NCBI RefSeq assembly: GCF_013365535.1
Contig: NZ_CP053590.1
Coordinates: 2,408,501-2,472,500 of the forward strand
DNA: 64,000 bases
DNA from: Aquimarina sp. TRL1
GTDB taxonomy: Bacteria; Bacteroidota; Bacteroidia; Flavobacteriales; Flavobacteriaceae
Reading direction: 5' to 3'
The translations under genes and the position numbers were made by a program. This document shows, one piece after another, positions 41,601-53,232 of the stretch; the first letter of the stretch is position 1, and each line of letters opens with the position of its first letter. The notes under the pieces were generated by a model. The model had not been told where the DNA came from and ran no database searches. It saw nothing but the letters and a program-made list of their open reading frames with translations.

Positions 41601-42275
41601 AGGGGAACTCTGGGAGGAGTAAGTATTCTTGATTATCGTTATCCCATCAGAGATAATGCAGACAACATACGAATAGATTTTACAGATGTAAAAGTAGTAA
41701 ATGACCAACTTCAGCTTATATCCGATTTTGAGATGAATAATGCAGGATCTTACTCGACCTCATTAACCAATCATACCGATGTGGTTTCAGGAGTTTCCCC
41801 GGTAGAAGAAACAGTTACTTTCTACGAATATGAAGAGATTCCGGGGTATCAACCAATCACCTATATGAACGCACTGGTGGAGATACAATATAAAGATGCT
41901 AATGAAACGGTTATGGAGGCAGATAAACTGGTATTTATTCCTAAGGGACCTGTTATTGATGGGTGGCAGCAAGTTTCTGGAACTTTTGTGATTCCAGTAG
42001 CAGCACATCAGATGACGATGTCACTAAAAAATATAGCCTCGGATATTAATGTGTACTTCGATGATATTCGTTTTCATCCCTATGATAGCTCTATGAAAAC
42101 ATTCGTATATGACCCGATAACACAAAGATTAATGTCAGAATTAGATGAAAATAATTTTGCAACCTTCTATGAATATGATGCAGAAGGAGGATTGATCCGG
42201 GTGAAGAAAGAAACTGCCAAAGGAATATTTACAATTCAGGAGAGCAGATCAGGTAACGTAAAAGCAACAGACTAA
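35658..42275 (+). CDS. Secreted protein with three LRR-plus-Ig modules and RHS-associated C-terminus
   Basis: This 2,205-residue protein has a signal peptide (ending near EGYAD). Three repeats of one module follow, at about 30-510, 514-953 and 954-1396. Each has a cap with SE-EKQALLDFYTAT and NWKN, a plant-like leucine-rich array (LxxLxLxxNxLxGxIP) and an Ig-like domain containing NSYQWYKTVGG and DAGVYHF. The Ig DNA is nearly identical in the three modules. Residues 1400-1950 hold further beta domains with short repeats such as IKWYNQRTGGQLLP and IRWYDQEEGG. The C-terminal 110 residues (YFDDIRFHP, MKTFVYDP, ATFYEYDAEGGLIRVKKET) form a segment I know from Bacteroidota RHS-associated proteins. 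LRR and Ig arrays normally bind proteins or glycans, so a target-recognition or adhesion role in toxin delivery is plausible. It is the second gene of the operon. Confidence 0.85.
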   Translation: MKTIFKYFQLVFLFAWMAEGYADDIIPTYPSQASCTVSETEKQALLDFYTATDGANWKNTRANNKAWKSDIPICDWHGVTVANGHVTRINLPNNNLNGEVPSSISNLTKLSYLALNTNRVSKLPETIGNLSELRTLALVRNNLTTLPNGIVNLPRIESLIFSTNGLSSLPAGINKLTTLKGLNLTQNKFSGNIPEEIFELVNLQTLTMRQNKLSGVISPKIGALKRLNHIDIGFNNFTGAIPKEIQNLTLLTTLKMDNNALVAIPDEIQALKAMITLELSKNQIKAIPNGITRLPRLKLLYLSNNKIQGSIPKDFVNNTALVGIYLSFNELSGTIPLELGNMPSLKTLTVDNNQLTGTVPESLAAKLSGFNFHENKLEGSIPYFTKSDLRSFSFYGNKFVFSDFENNHVSYKNRARNNYRYAPQAKVDQPASKTIDAGQTITLSSTALTSPNNSYQWYKTVGGTTTAITGATNKELTITNASAADAGVYHFVATNSVVTDLTLERHPITVSIAGDTCGVSEAEKQALLDFYAATGGANWKNTVENNKPWDPATPVCDWYGVTVVNGKVYKVVLGNNNLVGTISNSITNLTGLDALELFGNSLSGAIPGNINLLSNLKTLRLEQNQISGTIPAQIGSLSNMRYLHLGFNRLTGTIPPALGQLSKVQLFSAASNKLTGSIPPQLKGMTSIRDLNFSNNQMTGAIPVEMAEMSTLRYLSLAWNDFTGTIPTQLGQLGQLGFLSLERNRFTGSIPKELANATSLYFLNLSRNQFTGTIPKELGNLSALKQFSVSYNRLTGNIPNEIRNLAELERLFLSNNEFEGSVPDFSGLSKLYFLTIKENHLVFKDFENEHPSYTALQSYAYAPQAKVDQPETRSINAGQSITLTSTALTSPNNSYQWYKTVGGTTTAITGATNKNLVISNASTADAGVYHFLATNSIVTDLTLERHPITLTVIEDTCGVSEVEKQALLDFYTATGGPNWKNTVENNKPWDPAIPVCDWYGVIVNNGTVTGLNLGRNNLSGNLVLAPLASLPELSHLSLGINNLSGEIPMSVENLFKLSYINLESNKLTGSIPEVLADLKKLSFISFAKNQLTGEILPELSALPNLKNLYLNNNQLTGGIPNDLGIITNLEYLDISFNKLSGSIPSSLGQLTKLKWLAVNNNQLEGVLPATLGQLVNLNRLYASNNQLSGELPVALGTLTALNILDLANNKLSGSIPGSLGNLTNLTNVYLNKNELSGNLPEELTRLTRLKQLFLHDNKLSGKIPAGFTNISFVKLFFNTNQFVFSDFESEYTTYKQRIQFFEYAPQAKVDQPENHTIQLGGEIILTTTALTSPNNSYQWYKTVGGTTTAITGATDKELTISNADMTDAGVYHFLATNSIVDGLTLERHPITLIVKEPQDCSALTCEEVIVDALNFVKNNNGITNTQVPFVLTDVPSFFDTCIDEFFKIGQEDTLVWENINGLNYSFVLRLNDAIIFKVDSSSPAMYSESIVSFSAINVANTYEEIVFINTDGVETIMRTKGFEINCNPCTDCPVGFDLCLGGNTEEYPIVYNLIPHGDHINWYLTETGGTPLEDNTPISTEAENPGGVIYWWDDTTDGSDTRTPQVVTVSTNLPEVEEFQIFSAGMQATIGDLQATGNNIEWYLHPAEGNPLPADTPLEHLQSYFAQGPDATCRAAVVVMLQTDTPQGDGYQTLCKGATLADIVLQVAAGSSIKWYNQRTGGQLLPATTALVHGVTYYATQLDQYGGESEERKEVTVNIIEVFPPYVPSTEQVFYANQSHTIANLLAIGNGIRWYDQEEGGIAYAPTETLVDGQYYYAAQQSEAGCTGDRQAVLVRILAEEAPTLFGCEKFKPRIGDRYVVNAWVREQGVTPVNPDIRAFNDSEISQLFVELLNHLKDKVLSADSDIYHIPAIYIPHSETANLNFDPIVSYIKDTEIDERKLTVYNFSLEKDTYGRTIGFSFFLNKNQTAKIMYQSPKVRKRGTLGGVSILDYRYPIRDNADNIRIDFTDVKVVNDQLQLISDFEMNNAGSYSTSLTNHTDVVSGVSPVEETVTFYEYEEIPGYQPITYMNALVEIQYKDANETVMEADKLVFIPKGPVIDGWQQVSGTFVIPVAAHQMTMSLKNIASDINVYFDDIRFHPYDSSMKTFVYDPITQRLMSELDENNFATFYEYDAEGGLIRVKKETAKGIFTIQESRSGNVKATD
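37000..39845 (+). repeat. In-frame ~1.3-kb repeats (LRR-Ig modules)
   Basis: The Ig-coding block around AATAGTTATCAATGGTATAA recurs at about 37,015, 38,335 and 39,660, that is every 1.32-1.33 kb, with few differences. The cap-coding block also recurs (about 37,210 and 38,530). Confidence 0.8.
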
Positions 42276-42288
42276 TAAAGAACAAGCG

Positions 42289-43005
42289 ATGATATCATTA
42301 TATAGATATATCCTCATGCTCACATTACAAGTAACAATTGGGTGTTACAGCTGTTTTTCACAGAAAAGTGCAGCGGCGGTGTTAGCAGATTTTGAGAAAA
42401 ACTACACGACAAATGATTCCTATGATTTGGCATTGGTATATACTATGTATAAGGGATTTACAGGTCATAAAATAACAGAGCAATATAAAGGAAGTTTGTA
42501 CAAAGAAGGGACTACTTTTCGTATGACGGCTATGGAAAATGAAGTGGTTCAGTTTGATAAGAAACAATTAAACATAGATCATCAAACGAAGCAAATATAT
42601 ATAAGAAATAAAGTAAAAGAGGTAGAAAACCCAACCCATATTGTCAGGTTACTACAATATTATGCACCGGTAACAATGCAGACAAAAGGAGATCGCTACA
42701 TCATAGAAATGGCTGTCAAAAACAGCCAGTTACCGCTCCCTTTCCAGAAAATGAGGTTACATATCCACAAAGAGACAAAAATACTATTGAAACAAACATT
42801 GTTTTTTGCACAGAAACAGGCATTTGTAACAACCGATGGAAATGAATTAGACACAGCTCGACTCGAAATAGAAATCGAAGAGCAGGCATTGGAAAAACGA
42901 GTTTCACCGATTACACTTTCAGACTATGTTATCACTGAAAACTCAGGATATATAGCTGCAGACAATTACAAAAATTATAACATAATAGATCAAACCAATC
43001 GATAG
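42289..43005 (+). CDS. LolA-like periplasmic protein of the toxin operon
   Basis: This 238-residue exported protein has a signal peptide (hydrophobic run ending near YSCFSQ). The mature part has the layout of the LolA/LolB fold: an N-terminal helix (AAAVLADFEKNY), then a curved sheet with G-SLYKEGTTFRMTAMENEVVQFDKKQLNIDHQTKQ reading like the LolA pattern of lipid-binding strands. The relation is by pattern only. LolA-type proteins carry hydrophobic cargo across the periplasm. A dedicated member here could chaperone the giant proteins or their lipid anchors. It lies 13 nt after the LRR gene and 12 nt before the second rhs gene, so co-transcription and a joint role are very likely. No such gene accompanies the first rhs locus, which could make this one shared. 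Confidence 0.65.
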   Translation: MISLYRYILMLTLQVTIGCYSCFSQKSAAAVLADFEKNYTTNDSYDLALVYTMYKGFTGHKITEQYKGSLYKEGTTFRMTAMENEVVQFDKKQLNIDHQTKQIYIRNKVKEVENPTHIVRLLQYYAPVTMQTKGDRYIIEMAVKNSQLPLPFQKMRLHIHKETKILLKQTLFFAQKQAFVTTDGNELDTARLEIEIEEQALEKRVSPITLSDYVITENSGYIAADNYKNYNIIDQTNR

Positions 43006-43017
43006 CACACTATTATT

Positions 43018-46000
43018 ATGTACGATACGAAACATTATTTTAACCGCATTTTTATAGGATTTTTTATCCTGCTTTTAGGACCGTTTTGGCTTCTTGCTCA
43101 GGAAAAAGAAACGTTTACACCTGATCAGATACAACAAGCACATCAGGGGCAGACCTCTTTAACATATACTTCTCCCTTACTGGAGGCACCTCAGACAGTA
43201 GATGAAGATGTATATGGATATGTACGTTTGGAAATAAACAAGGACACCCCTCCGTATACCCGTTATAACTTCTCAATAACTTTAGAAGTGCAGCAAGTAC
43301 TTGCTGATGGACGTATAGCGACAGATGTAGAAGTACATAAATTAACAGTAAAAAACAATCGAAAAGGAGGTGCAGGACATCATATTGCTCAAAAAGCATG
43401 TATTCTTAGGGGAGCATATGGTGCTGTTGTAAATATACGTACCTATTCCTATAAAGACATTGCCAATGGCGGTATGGTAGATACAGAAGGAACCATTCCG
43501 GCAAATATTCAGTTGACGATAGGGCATGCCAAAGAACGTTTTGAAACGCTATCGACAACTCCTCCACTGGTATCCACCCCTGTGATACATAATAAAGAAA
43601 TACAATTTGCATGGGAACCAGTAGCAGGGGCTAAAGCATATGAACTGGAATGGACCTGGATAGATAATTACGGAACACAACATACAACCCCTTTAGGAGC
43701 AGATCAGATAGCCCTGTCAGAAAAAACATTTCGTCAGAATAATACCAGGGTTCGGGTATCTGGTAGAACCTACCGTATTCCTTTAGTATACGACAAAGGA
43801 TATTTAATATACAGAATTCGGGCAGTTGGTCATTTTTTGGAAGATACAAACCGGGAGAGATATGGAATGTGGAGTAGTGGAGACATACCAAAAAATACAG
43901 TAGCAGACTGGCCGCATACTTATGAAATAACAGTGGAACATGAAGCGGCTAAAAACTGGCAGTTCCAGACTTCCTATGCAGAAGAAGGAAAGAAAAAAGA
44001 AGTGGTAAGTTATTTTGATGGAAGTTTACGTAATCGTCAGACAGTTACTAAAATAAATACAGATAATCATGCGGTGGTAGGAGAAGTAATCTACGATGCA
44101 CAAGGAAGGGCTGCTGTAGAAGTATTACCCGTTCCAACAGCAGATGAAAAATTACAGTATTATCAGAATTTTACACGAACACATTCCGGGCAGGCTTATA
44201 CATATGCTGCTTTTGATAAAGACACTCAAAATAGAATTGATACCCCTAATGACGATAAAAGAATGGGCACCCAGTCGGGAGCTGCTCAATACTACTCATC
44301 AGAAAATACACTTACGGATCCCTTTAGAAACAGGGTGCCGGATGCCAAGGGATACCCTATGTCGCAAATCGAATATACAGCTGATAATACAGGACGTATC
44401 CGAAGAAAAGGAGGAGTAGGTGAAACACATCAGTTGGGGTCAGGACATGAGATGGAATATTTTTACGGGGTACCTGAACAAAAAGAATTAAACCGCTTGT
44501 TTGGATACTCAGTAGGAAAAGCTTCTCATTACAAGAAAAATATGGTGCTGGATCCTAATCGTCAGTTAAGTATAAACTATATAGACCCGGAAGGGCGCAC
44601 GATTGCTACGGCCTTGGCTGGATATAGCCCTGATGCTGTGATCGGATTGGATGATGAGAAAGATGAAAGTGGATTGCATAAGCAGTTATTAACAGATTTA
44701 TTAGGGAAGATCAGACGAACTGATACAGATACAGCCGAGGATAATAATAATTTGCAGAATACAGGCAATTGGGGAGAAATAAGAGATAGATTGATGTATA
44801 CGGCCAATAAGATGGCGGTGCATCAAGAAACCAGAAAGTTTATGTATGCCCTTACTCATGATCAACCAACCTTTATTTTTGAAACTGCAATAGGAGAAAA
44901 TCAAGTATGTGAAGCGCGTTATCCAATGGCATATGAGTTATCGATAGATATAGTAGATGAGGAAGCAAATAGCTTGATGCCTACAGCAGTTGATCGTATG
45001 CCGATTATTTTGGAAGGCTCAACATCCAATGGGATAACATTAGACCCTTTAGAGGTACCAGTACAGCGAGGAAGTTTTGCCATTAGTAAGGCACTAACGG
45101 TACATAAGGATAAGTTGCAAGAATATGCAGATGCCTATATCGCCCGGTTACAGAATCCGGAAGATCCATGCTATGTAGCACCTACCAGTATTTATACTAC
45201 CCCTTTGTTATTAGATGGATGTTTCAGTACCTGTGAAGAATGTACGGATAGTTTGTTGGCAGGACATGCTTCAGTAACGGCTGCCAGACAGGCATATGTA
45301 GAGGAAGAAATAGCGAGTTATGATCCGGCACAGTTAGCACTACTAACCGCAGAAGAAAGAACACAGTTAGAAGAAAGTCTCGCTAAACAATGGGATCAGG
45401 CATTGGAAGCCTGTAATGCTCCTTGTGCTGATGCAAGTGTAGGCGCAGATGAAGATACTACAGGGTCAATTAGTTGTCAGTCAGCCAGACAACAATTATT
45501 GCAAGATATGAGACCTCTGGGACAGTATGGAGGAGAATTGCAGGCAGGGGGTACTAATTTGATTACTGTTTTTAACGACAATAATCGATTGTTAAGCACC
45601 CGATTAACAGAAGAGGTACATAATAGCTGGAGAAACCCCAGACATGATATCTATGATTCCAATCCTACATCAGGGACAGGATTATATACCGCTGGACACT
45701 ATTATGACAGAGAAGGTACCATTAGCTATGTAACAGTGCAGCGAGAAGTAACCACTACGCAAGATGGAGAAGAACTAATCAATTATATACCAGAGATAGT
45801 GGAAGGAAGCCCTGTAGAGGAAGATGCTGATGACCCTTCTAAAGCATATGTAGAACCTCAATACCTCAAAGAAGTAGCAGATTTTTTACATCCTGACAGA
45901 TGGCAGGATAGCTGGGCCAATTCTTTATTGGTATACCACCCGGAGTATGAATATTTACGTTATAGTCAGGCTGTGTGCGACCTAAAAGTAGCTAAGGCGG

Positions 46001-49000
46001 GAACAACAGATGTCTTTTTTAATCCTGATGGGTATGATACATATCTGCATTCGATTACCAGTTTTGACGAAGCAGTGCAGAAAGGAATGTTATCCGCTAC
46101 GGCAACTACTTTATCAGATCAGGACCCGTATTTTTCAAGAGCACTTTCAGGAGGCTATGAAAGTAATACACTTTTTACTGCCAGAAAAACAATTATAGAA
46201 GAAGCGTTGACCAGTAATTATGACGGATCTAATGCCTCATTGATGTCTTCTGTATACAAAACCATTGCATGTAATACCTTACAGACATGTACGGTACCGG
46301 CAACTACTGCAGCTATTTTTGGAGCAGTAAGTAATTTGCAAGAAGAGCAGAGAAACAAATTTTGGAATTCCTATAAGACAAATTACATCGCGGTAAAACA
46401 ACGTATTCTATCTACATTTAGAGATGCGTATGCAATGAAAAATGGGTTTTACAATGGATGTATTGGGGTGTCAGAAGCTCCGGTAAGTATTATTACCCGA
46501 TTAGATACCTATCATTATACAGCAGTATCTGCTTTGCAAACCTATCTGAACGGAACAACAGATGCCCTATGCGAGTATTCCGAAGTTACTGCCTATAGGC
46601 ATAAGCAAAAACGTTTTGAGCCTACTGATATGTATTATAACTCCGGAGCAAGTATTGAGACCGTACTTGCTGATATGGAAGAACAGATTAACTACGATTA
46701 TTATATCAATACCGGAGTATGTCCATTAGCAAGAGATTTGGAAATGTACTGGGAAGGATACTTTATGGCGATTAATGAACAAGGGGTCAGTCCGATATCT
46801 GCCTACGAATACCAGGGGAACTATTTTACAATTGCCTTATATGAAGAAATGGGAGGTGTCTTTCCTGCGAGTGAGGCTGTACAGATCGTAGGGTCGGTTA
46901 GGGGAAACCAATTGACCCAGCAACTACAGGTAGGAACCGTAATAGAAGGAGCGACACATACACTCAATATTCCGTCAGGGCTTAGTTGGAACGATTATGG
47001 ACAGGGATGGCACATTACTCATATAGGAAATATATACTCAGTGTATAATGCTTCTCAAAAGAAATTCTCCTATCAGCTAGCAGCAATGATAGAAGATCAG
47101 GGAGTGCAGAAAGAAATTATTGTATATGGAATCACAGAGGCTCGTATCGCCGAATGTAGTGTTGGAACTCCAAATGGGGTGGGAGTGTTTTTAGGAGCAG
47201 GAAATACCTGGGATGAGACAGGAGACTGTAATATAGAAAGTGCTGTGTCAAAAGCATTACCTACCTTATTAAATGAGCTGATCTCTTTAGGACAACTTAA
47301 TGCAACCTCTTATGAAATAGGTCAGTTAACAGCATATGCAGATAGTTATCTGGCTCAGTTTTTTGGTACAGGAAGCAGTGTGCTTTGGAATACAGAAGGA
47401 ACAGGAGTCTATACAATTACTGTAGATGGGGTAGAAAAAATGCGATGGAATCTGGACGAATCATTTCCGAATCAGGGAGAAGTCAGTGCCGTTAGTTTTG
47501 GTCTGCAAGAAGGGGTGTCCAATACCATCATAGGGCAGACCGTACAAATTACCTGGGCAGGAAAAGAACTGACGATTGCAGGAAGTGCAGGAGAAAATGA
47601 AGAACGCATTCTTAACTTTTTGTGTTGTGGGGATATAAATGATCATTTGAGCCCTGCGAATCCGATATGTATTGATGATTCTCTGGAACAGCGATTTGGA
47701 GAGGATATGACAACTTTAATGAATGCAATCATTACCAGAGGGAAGCCAATGACGGATAATTTGCAGAAATTAATACCTATAAAAGAATACCCTGAGTATA
47801 CAACATTTTTGCAAGACTTTTTTACCGCTAATAGCGGACACTACTGTAAGATTAATCCACAGAATAAATGTGATGAACGAATTGATTACTCGAATCTAGA
47901 TCATGTATATGGACTTTTTACATATGAGAGTTCTTCTTTTTTCTGGGAATTTCGTTTTTCAGATATTGCCAGAGTTCGATTTTATATTCATGCTCCAAAA
48001 GAAACTGACTTAGAGAAGATTACAATTACGAAAATTAAGCAAATTGATTCCTCTCGTTTTGAAATACTATACACTAATGGGACAACTACAGAAAATCGTA
48101 TGGTAGCGTATGTCTCGCAGGAAAGATTGAATATTCCTATCTATAATAGTCGAAATTTCTCTAATCTATCCTTTGATTGTGAATTGTTGGAGAAATACAA
48201 CTATTATCCATTACAATCAGATCCTGATGATTTGGATAATATAGATGTGGATATGTGCATGGATCCGATAAGTGTTAATCTGGAAAACCAATTAGAGGAA
48301 ACATTAAAGACTATTATTAATGCACATTTAGTAGCATCTCAAAATGGGACAGTAGTAGCAGATAGTATTTTTGATGAATTATTTTTTGGAACTACTATAC
48401 GATTGAATGATCGGTTTCGAACAGTATTAGAACCATATTATAACGCTAATTATCCAGACTTGATTTATCATAATACCTTTAGGAATTACAATACATCATT
48501 AAGGGATGATTTGGAAGGAAATATGTATATTTCTAATCAATCATTTATGGATATTCAGGCAATGTTTGATCCAGGAAATCTTAACAGGTCAGGAAGTTTG
48601 TTATTTCGAATGTTGTTTGAAGAAGATTTTTATGATGTAGAAGAAATTTTAGATATACGAATTATTCGTGTACATGAAGGACCTTTAGGAGATAGTGCTA
48701 GTAGAATGCAATTTGCTAGTATTGAATATCGCAATAAGCAAGGAGAAGTTCGCTTAGCCAAGAATGTAGAATTAAACCTTCTTCGTGTCGAAGTAAACCC
48801 AGCTAATACAAGGTCAACGTATAATTTTGCGATTCCACTTTGTGAATTATTAAGTGTTGACTTAGGAGGAGGAGCTCATAGAGTTCAGAGTACATCTCAA
48901 TATAGGGTACAAGTAACTCAAAAAAAATCAGATGAATTAAAAGGTGTAGTACATCCGACATCTTTTAGAGCAATTCCCCAAACTACTTTTGCTACACGAG

Positions 49001-52000
49001 TTAATGCGTCTTGTGAAGAACCTTGTGTCCCACAACCACTACCTCCGGTTAGTTGTACGGGTGCTTTCGCTACCTATGAAACTATTTTACAACGTATAGG
49101 AGATACCGAACAAACCTATACTCAGGAAGATTTTTGTAAGTACCACCTAGGGTATTTAGTCTCAGATTATAATTATTATTTACAGCGTTTTAATGTCCGG
49201 GATACTCAATCCTTATTTTATATGACGATTATGGATTTTGGAGCTACAGATTTTAATTATGGCTATAGCGATATGAAAACTGTAATTAATGTGTATAAGG
49301 CTTATGTAGATAGAACAACTGCCGACAACAGGGATTCCTGGAGAGAATTTACAACTAGTCATTTACTAGCACTACAAGCTACAGGAAGCTGTATCCCGGT
49401 TCCGGATCCTTTCCTGATCGATATGGGAGGAATATCAGCACCTGATCAGGAGCCTAGTTGTGAAAAACTGACCAAGAGTATTCATGAGACGTATATGCAG
49501 GATACTTATGAGGTGTATTTGGAACAGCAACGAGCTCGGTTTATCAAAGCCTATATCCAGCAGGCAACTGCAGGAGTCGTAGAACAGTTTGATATGGAAT
49601 ATTTTGATAAGGAATATCAATATACACTGTACTATTATGATCAGGCAGGAAACCTGATACAGACCGTACCTCCTCAGGGAGTAGATCGATTTACAGATGA
49701 AGAATTAGAAACGGATTCGGGAAGTGGATCTCTGAATGATCGTATTAATAGTTATCGGGCTGCTAATACCGAAATAGAAGATGCTTCTTTATTACCGGAT
49801 CATACATTGCAAACGCAGTATACATATAATGCACTAAATCAATTAGTATGGCAATCTACTCCGGATGGAGGAGTCACCCGATTTGCCTATGACCCTCTGG
49901 GACGTATTATTGCATCTCAAAATGCAAAACAGTTAGCAAGTAATACGTTTAGCTACTCAAAATACGATGGACTAGGAAGAATAGTAGAAGCAGGGGAGTT
50001 TGTACCCAAAGTACCAGTTGCGATTACGGGTACTACCGGAAAATTAGTGAATACAACGACCGGAGAAGTGGTGTCATTGCAATCGTATCCGGATGCGATT
50101 TCTGATATCAGACATGAGGTAACCCGAACGCGATATACAGAACCGGTAAGTTATGCAGCTGATATTTTTAATACAATTCCTGTATTGGATGAAACAGTTG
50201 CTGCTACAGCACGTAATCGGGTAACTGCTGTTTTCTATTATGACGTTTGGAAAGATGATACAACCCGGGAGCGCAATTACCAACATGCGACGTATTATCA
50301 CTATGATATTCATGGAAATGTCAAAGAACTGGTACAGCACAATAGATTATTGGCTTTGTCTCAGGAAGATCCGTTTTCCGGGATAAAACATATAGAATAC
50401 GAATACGACCTGATCAGTGGGAATGTAAATAGGGTTGTTTATCAAAAAGGAGCAGTCGATCAGCTGATCCATCGATATACATATGATGCGGATAACCGGA
50501 TTATTGAGGTAGCGACCTCTACCGATGGGTATCTGTGGGAGAAAGATGCAGGATATGCCTATTTTGCTCATGGTCCATTGGCACGTACGGTATTAGGAGA
50601 AGAACAAGTACAAGGACAAGATTATACCTATACCCTGCAAGGATGGTTAAAAGGAGTTAATTCGGATATGCTGAATTCAGAAAATGACCCGGGTGCTGAT
50701 GGAGTAGCACAAACGGCTAAAGATGTATATGGATATGCATTGGGATATTTTGAACAGGATTATCAACCCATTGGTGCGATCAATGCATTTGTAAAAACAG
50801 CTGCAGCAACCCAGAACCCGGCAGACCTGTATAATGGGAATATCAAGCAGATGACAACAGCACTGCTGAATCATAAAGAAAAGCCCAAAGGATTACAGTT
50901 CAATCATTATCGATATGATCAGCTAAACCGAATTAAGTCCATGCAGGGGTATGATATTGCCGGAGCAACAGCAGCAAACTATGCGAGTTCTTATAGTTAT
51001 GATCGCAATGGAAACCTACAAACCCTGAACCGAACGGCAGTAAACAAAAAAGGGAAACCGGTACGTATGGATGAATTGAGTTATACCTACAAACCGAATA
51101 CGAATCAGTTGGATCATGTTACAGATGCAGTTCGCAGAAAGAAGTTTAATGATATTACCACTCAATCAGCAGGGAATTATACTTATGATGCTATCGGGCA
51201 ATTGACCAAGGATGAAGCAGAAGGAATTACAGCCATTGCATGGCGGGTAGATGGTAAGGTTAAATCAATAACCAAATCCGATCAAACCCGAATCCGATTT
51301 GCATATGATGGATTAGGAAACCGAATTGCCAAGATTGTAGCACGCCCGAATAAAAAAGAAAAAGTAACTACCTATGTCCGGGACGCACAAGGGAATGTAA
51401 TGGGGGTGTATACGACGAATGAATCCGATCCGGAGCAGATTTCTGCTCAGAAGAAAGTAACACTGACAGAGCATCACCTCTACGGAAGCAGCCGCTTAGG
51501 ACTGGAAGAAAAGAAGGTACGAATAAAAGCACAACCAGCAATGGCTCCAAGAAAAGTAACGCAGAAGTTAGGAGATAAACGTTTTGAACTAAGCAACCAT
51601 TTAGGGAATGTGCTGAGTGTGGTTTCTGATCGAAAAATCACCGGTACTGGATCAACAGGTCAGATCCTGCATACATATGATTTTACCGGTTGGGAGCGGA
51701 TACAGGATTACAATGACTGGAATCCATATGGACCAGCTGTCATTACCACTACTGATGATGTACTGCATGCAGCAGTTGATGATGCCAGGGAAGGAATTAT
51801 CCATACGATGCTTACCGAACCAGGGAAACAATATACTGTGGCATTTGATCTGGAATTACTTACCTCCCCCGAAATACGAGTGGAAACCGAAGTTTTTGGA
51901 GAACTGCTTACTCATATGATTATTCAGCAAAGTGGAAGACATCAGATTTCTTTTACGGCGACTCAGGTAGTAACCAATATCAGTTGGGCACGAACCAGGG

Positions 52001-53232
52001 ATAAAGATGAGGTAGTAGATACTTTTATCTTGGATAATGTAACAATTACGACTTCTGACGGAGCAGATGGAGAAGGAAATAATAATATTACCTTTACAGC
52101 AGACGTTCTTAGTTATAATGATTATTATCCGTTTGGGATGTTACTGCCGAACAGAAATGGACAATCTGATGATTATAGATATGGGTTCCAGGGGCAAGAA
52201 AAAGATGATGAGGTTAAAGGAGAAGGAAATTCAATTAACTTTAAGTTTAGGATGCACGATCCTCGGGTAGGTAGGTTCTTTGCAGTAGATCCGTTATTTA
52301 AAGAATATCCTTGGAATAGTCCTTATGCTTTTAGTGAGAACAGAGTTATAGATGCTATTGATTTAGAAGGAGCGGAAAAGCTAATTGTTGCTAAATCAAG
52401 TAATCCAACATTGAATGAACCGGGTAAGGCAAAGATTACGATTAAATTAGATTATAAAATTCTAGAAGATAATCCTTTGGGAGGTTTAGCGAAAAATAGT
52501 GTTAATCCGAAGTCTTTCAGGAAAAGGTTTTCAGATGGTAATTATAGAGATTATGCAATAACATTACCAACCTCTACTAGTGAAGCTAAATTTTTAGAAG
52601 GAGAACAATTACAATGGGCTCAAAAAGCTAATAATCCTAAAGTTTCAGACAAAAATAGAGCTAAGTATGCAAAAAAACTTGTTGATGCAGGAGTTACTTC
52701 CTATTATAAAGTTGACGTTGAATATGATTTTACGCTTTCTAAAGGAAAAACCGTGAATGAAATGATAAATTTTATGAAAGAAGCTCCTAAAGGAAAAGGT
52801 ATAATCATGAATAGAATGAGTCCTAAAGGGCAATTAAGCCAATTATATAAAACAGCTGTCTTAACAAAAAATGATGGTTTAAAAACACTTTATAAGTTTG
52901 CTAGGGTCTTGAATAATAGATTTGATCCGAATACAGGTGGAGCTGCTGTCTCTGAAGGTTATTTAGGGTTTCCTGATTATAATTTTATATATATAAATAG
53001 TAAAAGGAAAACAGAACTATCTTTACTAGATATAATTGTTCATGAAGGAGGTCATAATATGGCAAAAGCACATAAGCATGGTGATGATAGTGATGGCAAT
53101 GGAGAGTACGAATACGATCAAAAAGGCTTACAAAGTAATGAAGGTTCTAAAGGGAAGATCAAGCCGAGTATGCAAAATTCAAGAACTATTATTAATGATA
53201 ATACGAACAGATCTACTATTGAAAACGACTAA
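43018..53232 (+). CDS. Giant secreted YD/RHS polymorphic toxin with HExxH tip (RHS2)
   Basis: This 3,404-residue paralogue of RHS1 follows the same plan end to end. It has a signal peptide (ending near WLLAQ), an FN3-like domain at about 185-280, the [18 protein letters not shown] segment, a Cys-containing middle ([23 protein letters not shown]) and YD repeats from about 2200 to 2870. The core-like end includes [26 protein letters not shown] and [19 protein letters not shown]. Between YD repeats and core it has an extra beta-sandwich-like segment of about 140 residues (2875-3020) that RHS1 lacks. The tip from about 3118 differs from RHS1's and contains [11 protein letters not shown] (H3342, E3343, H3346, H3352): a zinc-protease-like motif with Ala where metzincins have Gly. 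The gene is fourth in the operon and overlaps the immunity candidate by 38 nt. Confidence 0.9.
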   Translation: MYDTKHYFNRIFIGFFILLLGPFWLLAQEKETFTPDQIQQAHQGQTSLTYTSPLLEAPQTVDEDVYGYVRLEINKDTPPYTRYNFSITLEVQQVLADGRIATDVEVHKLTVKNNRKGGAGHHIAQKACILRGAYGAVVNIRTYSYKDIANGGMVDTEGTIPANIQLTIGHAKERFETLSTTPPLVSTPVIHNKEIQFAWEPVAGAKAYELEWTWIDNYGTQHTTPLGADQIALSEKTFRQNNTRVRVSGRTYRIPLVYDKGYLIYRIRAVGHFLEDTNRERYGMWSSGDIPKNTVADWPHTYEITVEHEAAKNWQFQTSYAEEGKKKEVVSYFDGSLRNRQTVTKINTDNHAVVGEVIYDAQGRAAVEVLPVPTADEKLQYYQNFTRTHSGQAYTYAAFDKDTQNRIDTPNDDKRMGTQSGAAQYYSSENTLTDPFRNRVPDAKGYPMSQIEYTADNTGRIRRKGGVGETHQLGSGHEMEYFYGVPEQKELNRLFGYSVGKASHYKKNMVLDPNRQLSINYIDPEGRTIATALAGYSPDAVIGLDDEKDESGLHKQLLTDLLGKIRRTDTDTAEDNNNLQNTGNWGEIRDRLMYTANKMAVHQETRKFMYALTHDQPTFIFETAIGENQVCEARYPMAYELSIDIVDEEANSLMPTAVDRMPIILEGSTSNGITLDPLEVPVQRGSFAISKALTVHKDKLQEYADAYIARLQNPEDPCYVAPTSIYTTPLLLDGCFSTCEECTDSLLAGHASVTAARQAYVEEEIASYDPAQLALLTAEERTQLEESLAKQWDQALEACNAPCADASVGADEDTTGSISCQSARQQLLQDMRPLGQYGGELQAGGTNLITVFNDNNRLLSTRLTEEVHNSWRNPRHDIYDSNPTSGTGLYTAGHYYDREGTISYVTVQREVTTTQDGEELINYIPEIVEGSPVEEDADDPSKAYVEPQYLKEVADFLHPDRWQDSWANSLLVYHPEYEYLRYSQAVCDLKVAKAGTTDVFFNPDGYDTYLHSITSFDEAVQKGMLSATATTLSDQDPYFSRALSGGYESNTLFTARKTIIEEALTSNYDGSNASLMSSVYKTIACNTLQTCTVPATTAAIFGAVSNLQEEQRNKFWNSYKTNYIAVKQRILSTFRDAYAMKNGFYNGCIGVSEAPVSIITRLDTYHYTAVSALQTYLNGTTDALCEYSEVTAYRHKQKRFEPTDMYYNSGASIETVLADMEEQINYDYYINTGVCPLARDLEMYWEGYFMAINEQGVSPISAYEYQGNYFTIALYEEMGGVFPASEAVQIVGSVRGNQLTQQLQVGTVIEGATHTLNIPSGLSWNDYGQGWHITHIGNIYSVYNASQKKFSYQLAAMIEDQGVQKEIIVYGITEARIAECSVGTPNGVGVFLGAGNTWDETGDCNIESAVSKALPTLLNELISLGQLNATSYEIGQLTAYADSYLAQFFGTGSSVLWNTEGTGVYTITVDGVEKMRWNLDESFPNQGEVSAVSFGLQEGVSNTIIGQTVQITWAGKELTIAGSAGENEERILNFLCCGDINDHLSPANPICIDDSLEQRFGEDMTTLMNAIITRGKPMTDNLQKLIPIKEYPEYTTFLQDFFTANSGHYCKINPQNKCDERIDYSNLDHVYGLFTYESSSFFWEFRFSDIARVRFYIHAPKETDLEKITITKIKQIDSSRFEILYTNGTTTENRMVAYVSQERLNIPIYNSRNFSNLSFDCELLEKYNYYPLQSDPDDLDNIDVDMCMDPISVNLENQLEETLKTIINAHLVASQNGTVVADSIFDELFFGTTIRLNDRFRTVLEPYYNANYPDLIYHNTFRNYNTSLRDDLEGNMYISNQSFMDIQAMFDPGNLNRSGSLLFRMLFEEDFYDVEEILDIRIIRVHEGPLGDSASRMQFASIEYRNKQGEVRLAKNVELNLLRVEVNPANTRSTYNFAIPLCELLSVDLGGGAHRVQSTSQYRVQVTQKKSDELKGVVHPTSFRAIPQTTFATRVNASCEEPCVPQPLPPVSCTGAFATYETILQRIGDTEQTYTQEDFCKYHLGYLVSDYNYYLQRFNVRDTQSLFYMTIMDFGATDFNYGYSDMKTVINVYKAYVDRTTADNRDSWREFTTSHLLALQATGSCIPVPDPFLIDMGGISAPDQEPSCEKLTKSIHETYMQDTYEVYLEQQRARFIKAYIQQATAGVVEQFDMEYFDKEYQYTLYYYDQAGNLIQTVPPQGVDRFTDEELETDSGSGSLNDRINSYRAANTEIEDASLLPDHTLQTQYTYNALNQLVWQSTPDGGVTRFAYDPLGRIIASQNAKQLASNTFSYSKYDGLGRIVEAGEFVPKVPVAITGTTGKLVNTTTGEVVSLQSYPDAISDIRHEVTRTRYTEPVSYAADIFNTIPVLDETVAATARNRVTAVFYYDVWKDDTTRERNYQHATYYHYDIHGNVKELVQHNRLLALSQEDPFSGIKHIEYEYDLISGNVNRVVYQKGAVDQLIHRYTYDADNRIIEVATSTDGYLWEKDAGYAYFAHGPLARTVLGEEQVQGQDYTYTLQGWLKGVNSDMLNSENDPGADGVAQTAKDVYGYALGYFEQDYQPIGAINAFVKTAAATQNPADLYNGNIKQMTTALLNHKEKPKGLQFNHYRYDQLNRIKSMQGYDIAGATAANYASSYSYDRNGNLQTLNRTAVNKKGKPVRMDELSYTYKPNTNQLDHVTDAVRRKKFNDITTQSAGNYTYDAIGQLTKDEAEGITAIAWRVDGKVKSITKSDQTRIRFAYDGLGNRIAKIVARPNKKEKVTTYVRDAQGNVMGVYTTNESDPEQISAQKKVTLTEHHLYGSSRLGLEEKKVRIKAQPAMAPRKVTQKLGDKRFELSNHLGNVLSVVSDRKITGTGSTGQILHTYDFTGWERIQDYNDWNPYGPAVITTTDDVLHAAVDDAREGIIHTMLTEPGKQYTVAFDLELLTSPEIRVETEVFGELLTHMIIQQSGRHQISFTATQVVTNISWARTRDKDEVVDTFILDNVTITTSDGADGEGNNNITFTADVLSYNDYYPFGMLLPNRNGQSDDYRYGFQGQEKDDEVKGEGNSINFKFRMHDPRVGRFFAVDPLFKEYPWNSPYAFSENRVIDAIDLEGAEKLIVAKSSNPTLNEPGKAKITIKLDYKILEDNPLGGLAKNSVNPKSFRKRFSDGNYRDYAITLPTSTSEAKFLEGEQLQWAQKANNPKVSDKNRAKYAKKLVDAGVTSYYKVDVEYDFTLSKGKTVNEMINFMKEAPKGKGIIMNRMSPKGQLSQLYKTAVLTKNDGLKTLYKFARVLNNRFDPNTGGAAVSEGYLGFPDYNFIYINSKRKTELSLLDIIVHEGGHNMAKAHKHGDDSDGNGEYEYDQKGLQSNEGSKGKIKPSMQNSRTIINDNTNRSTIEND

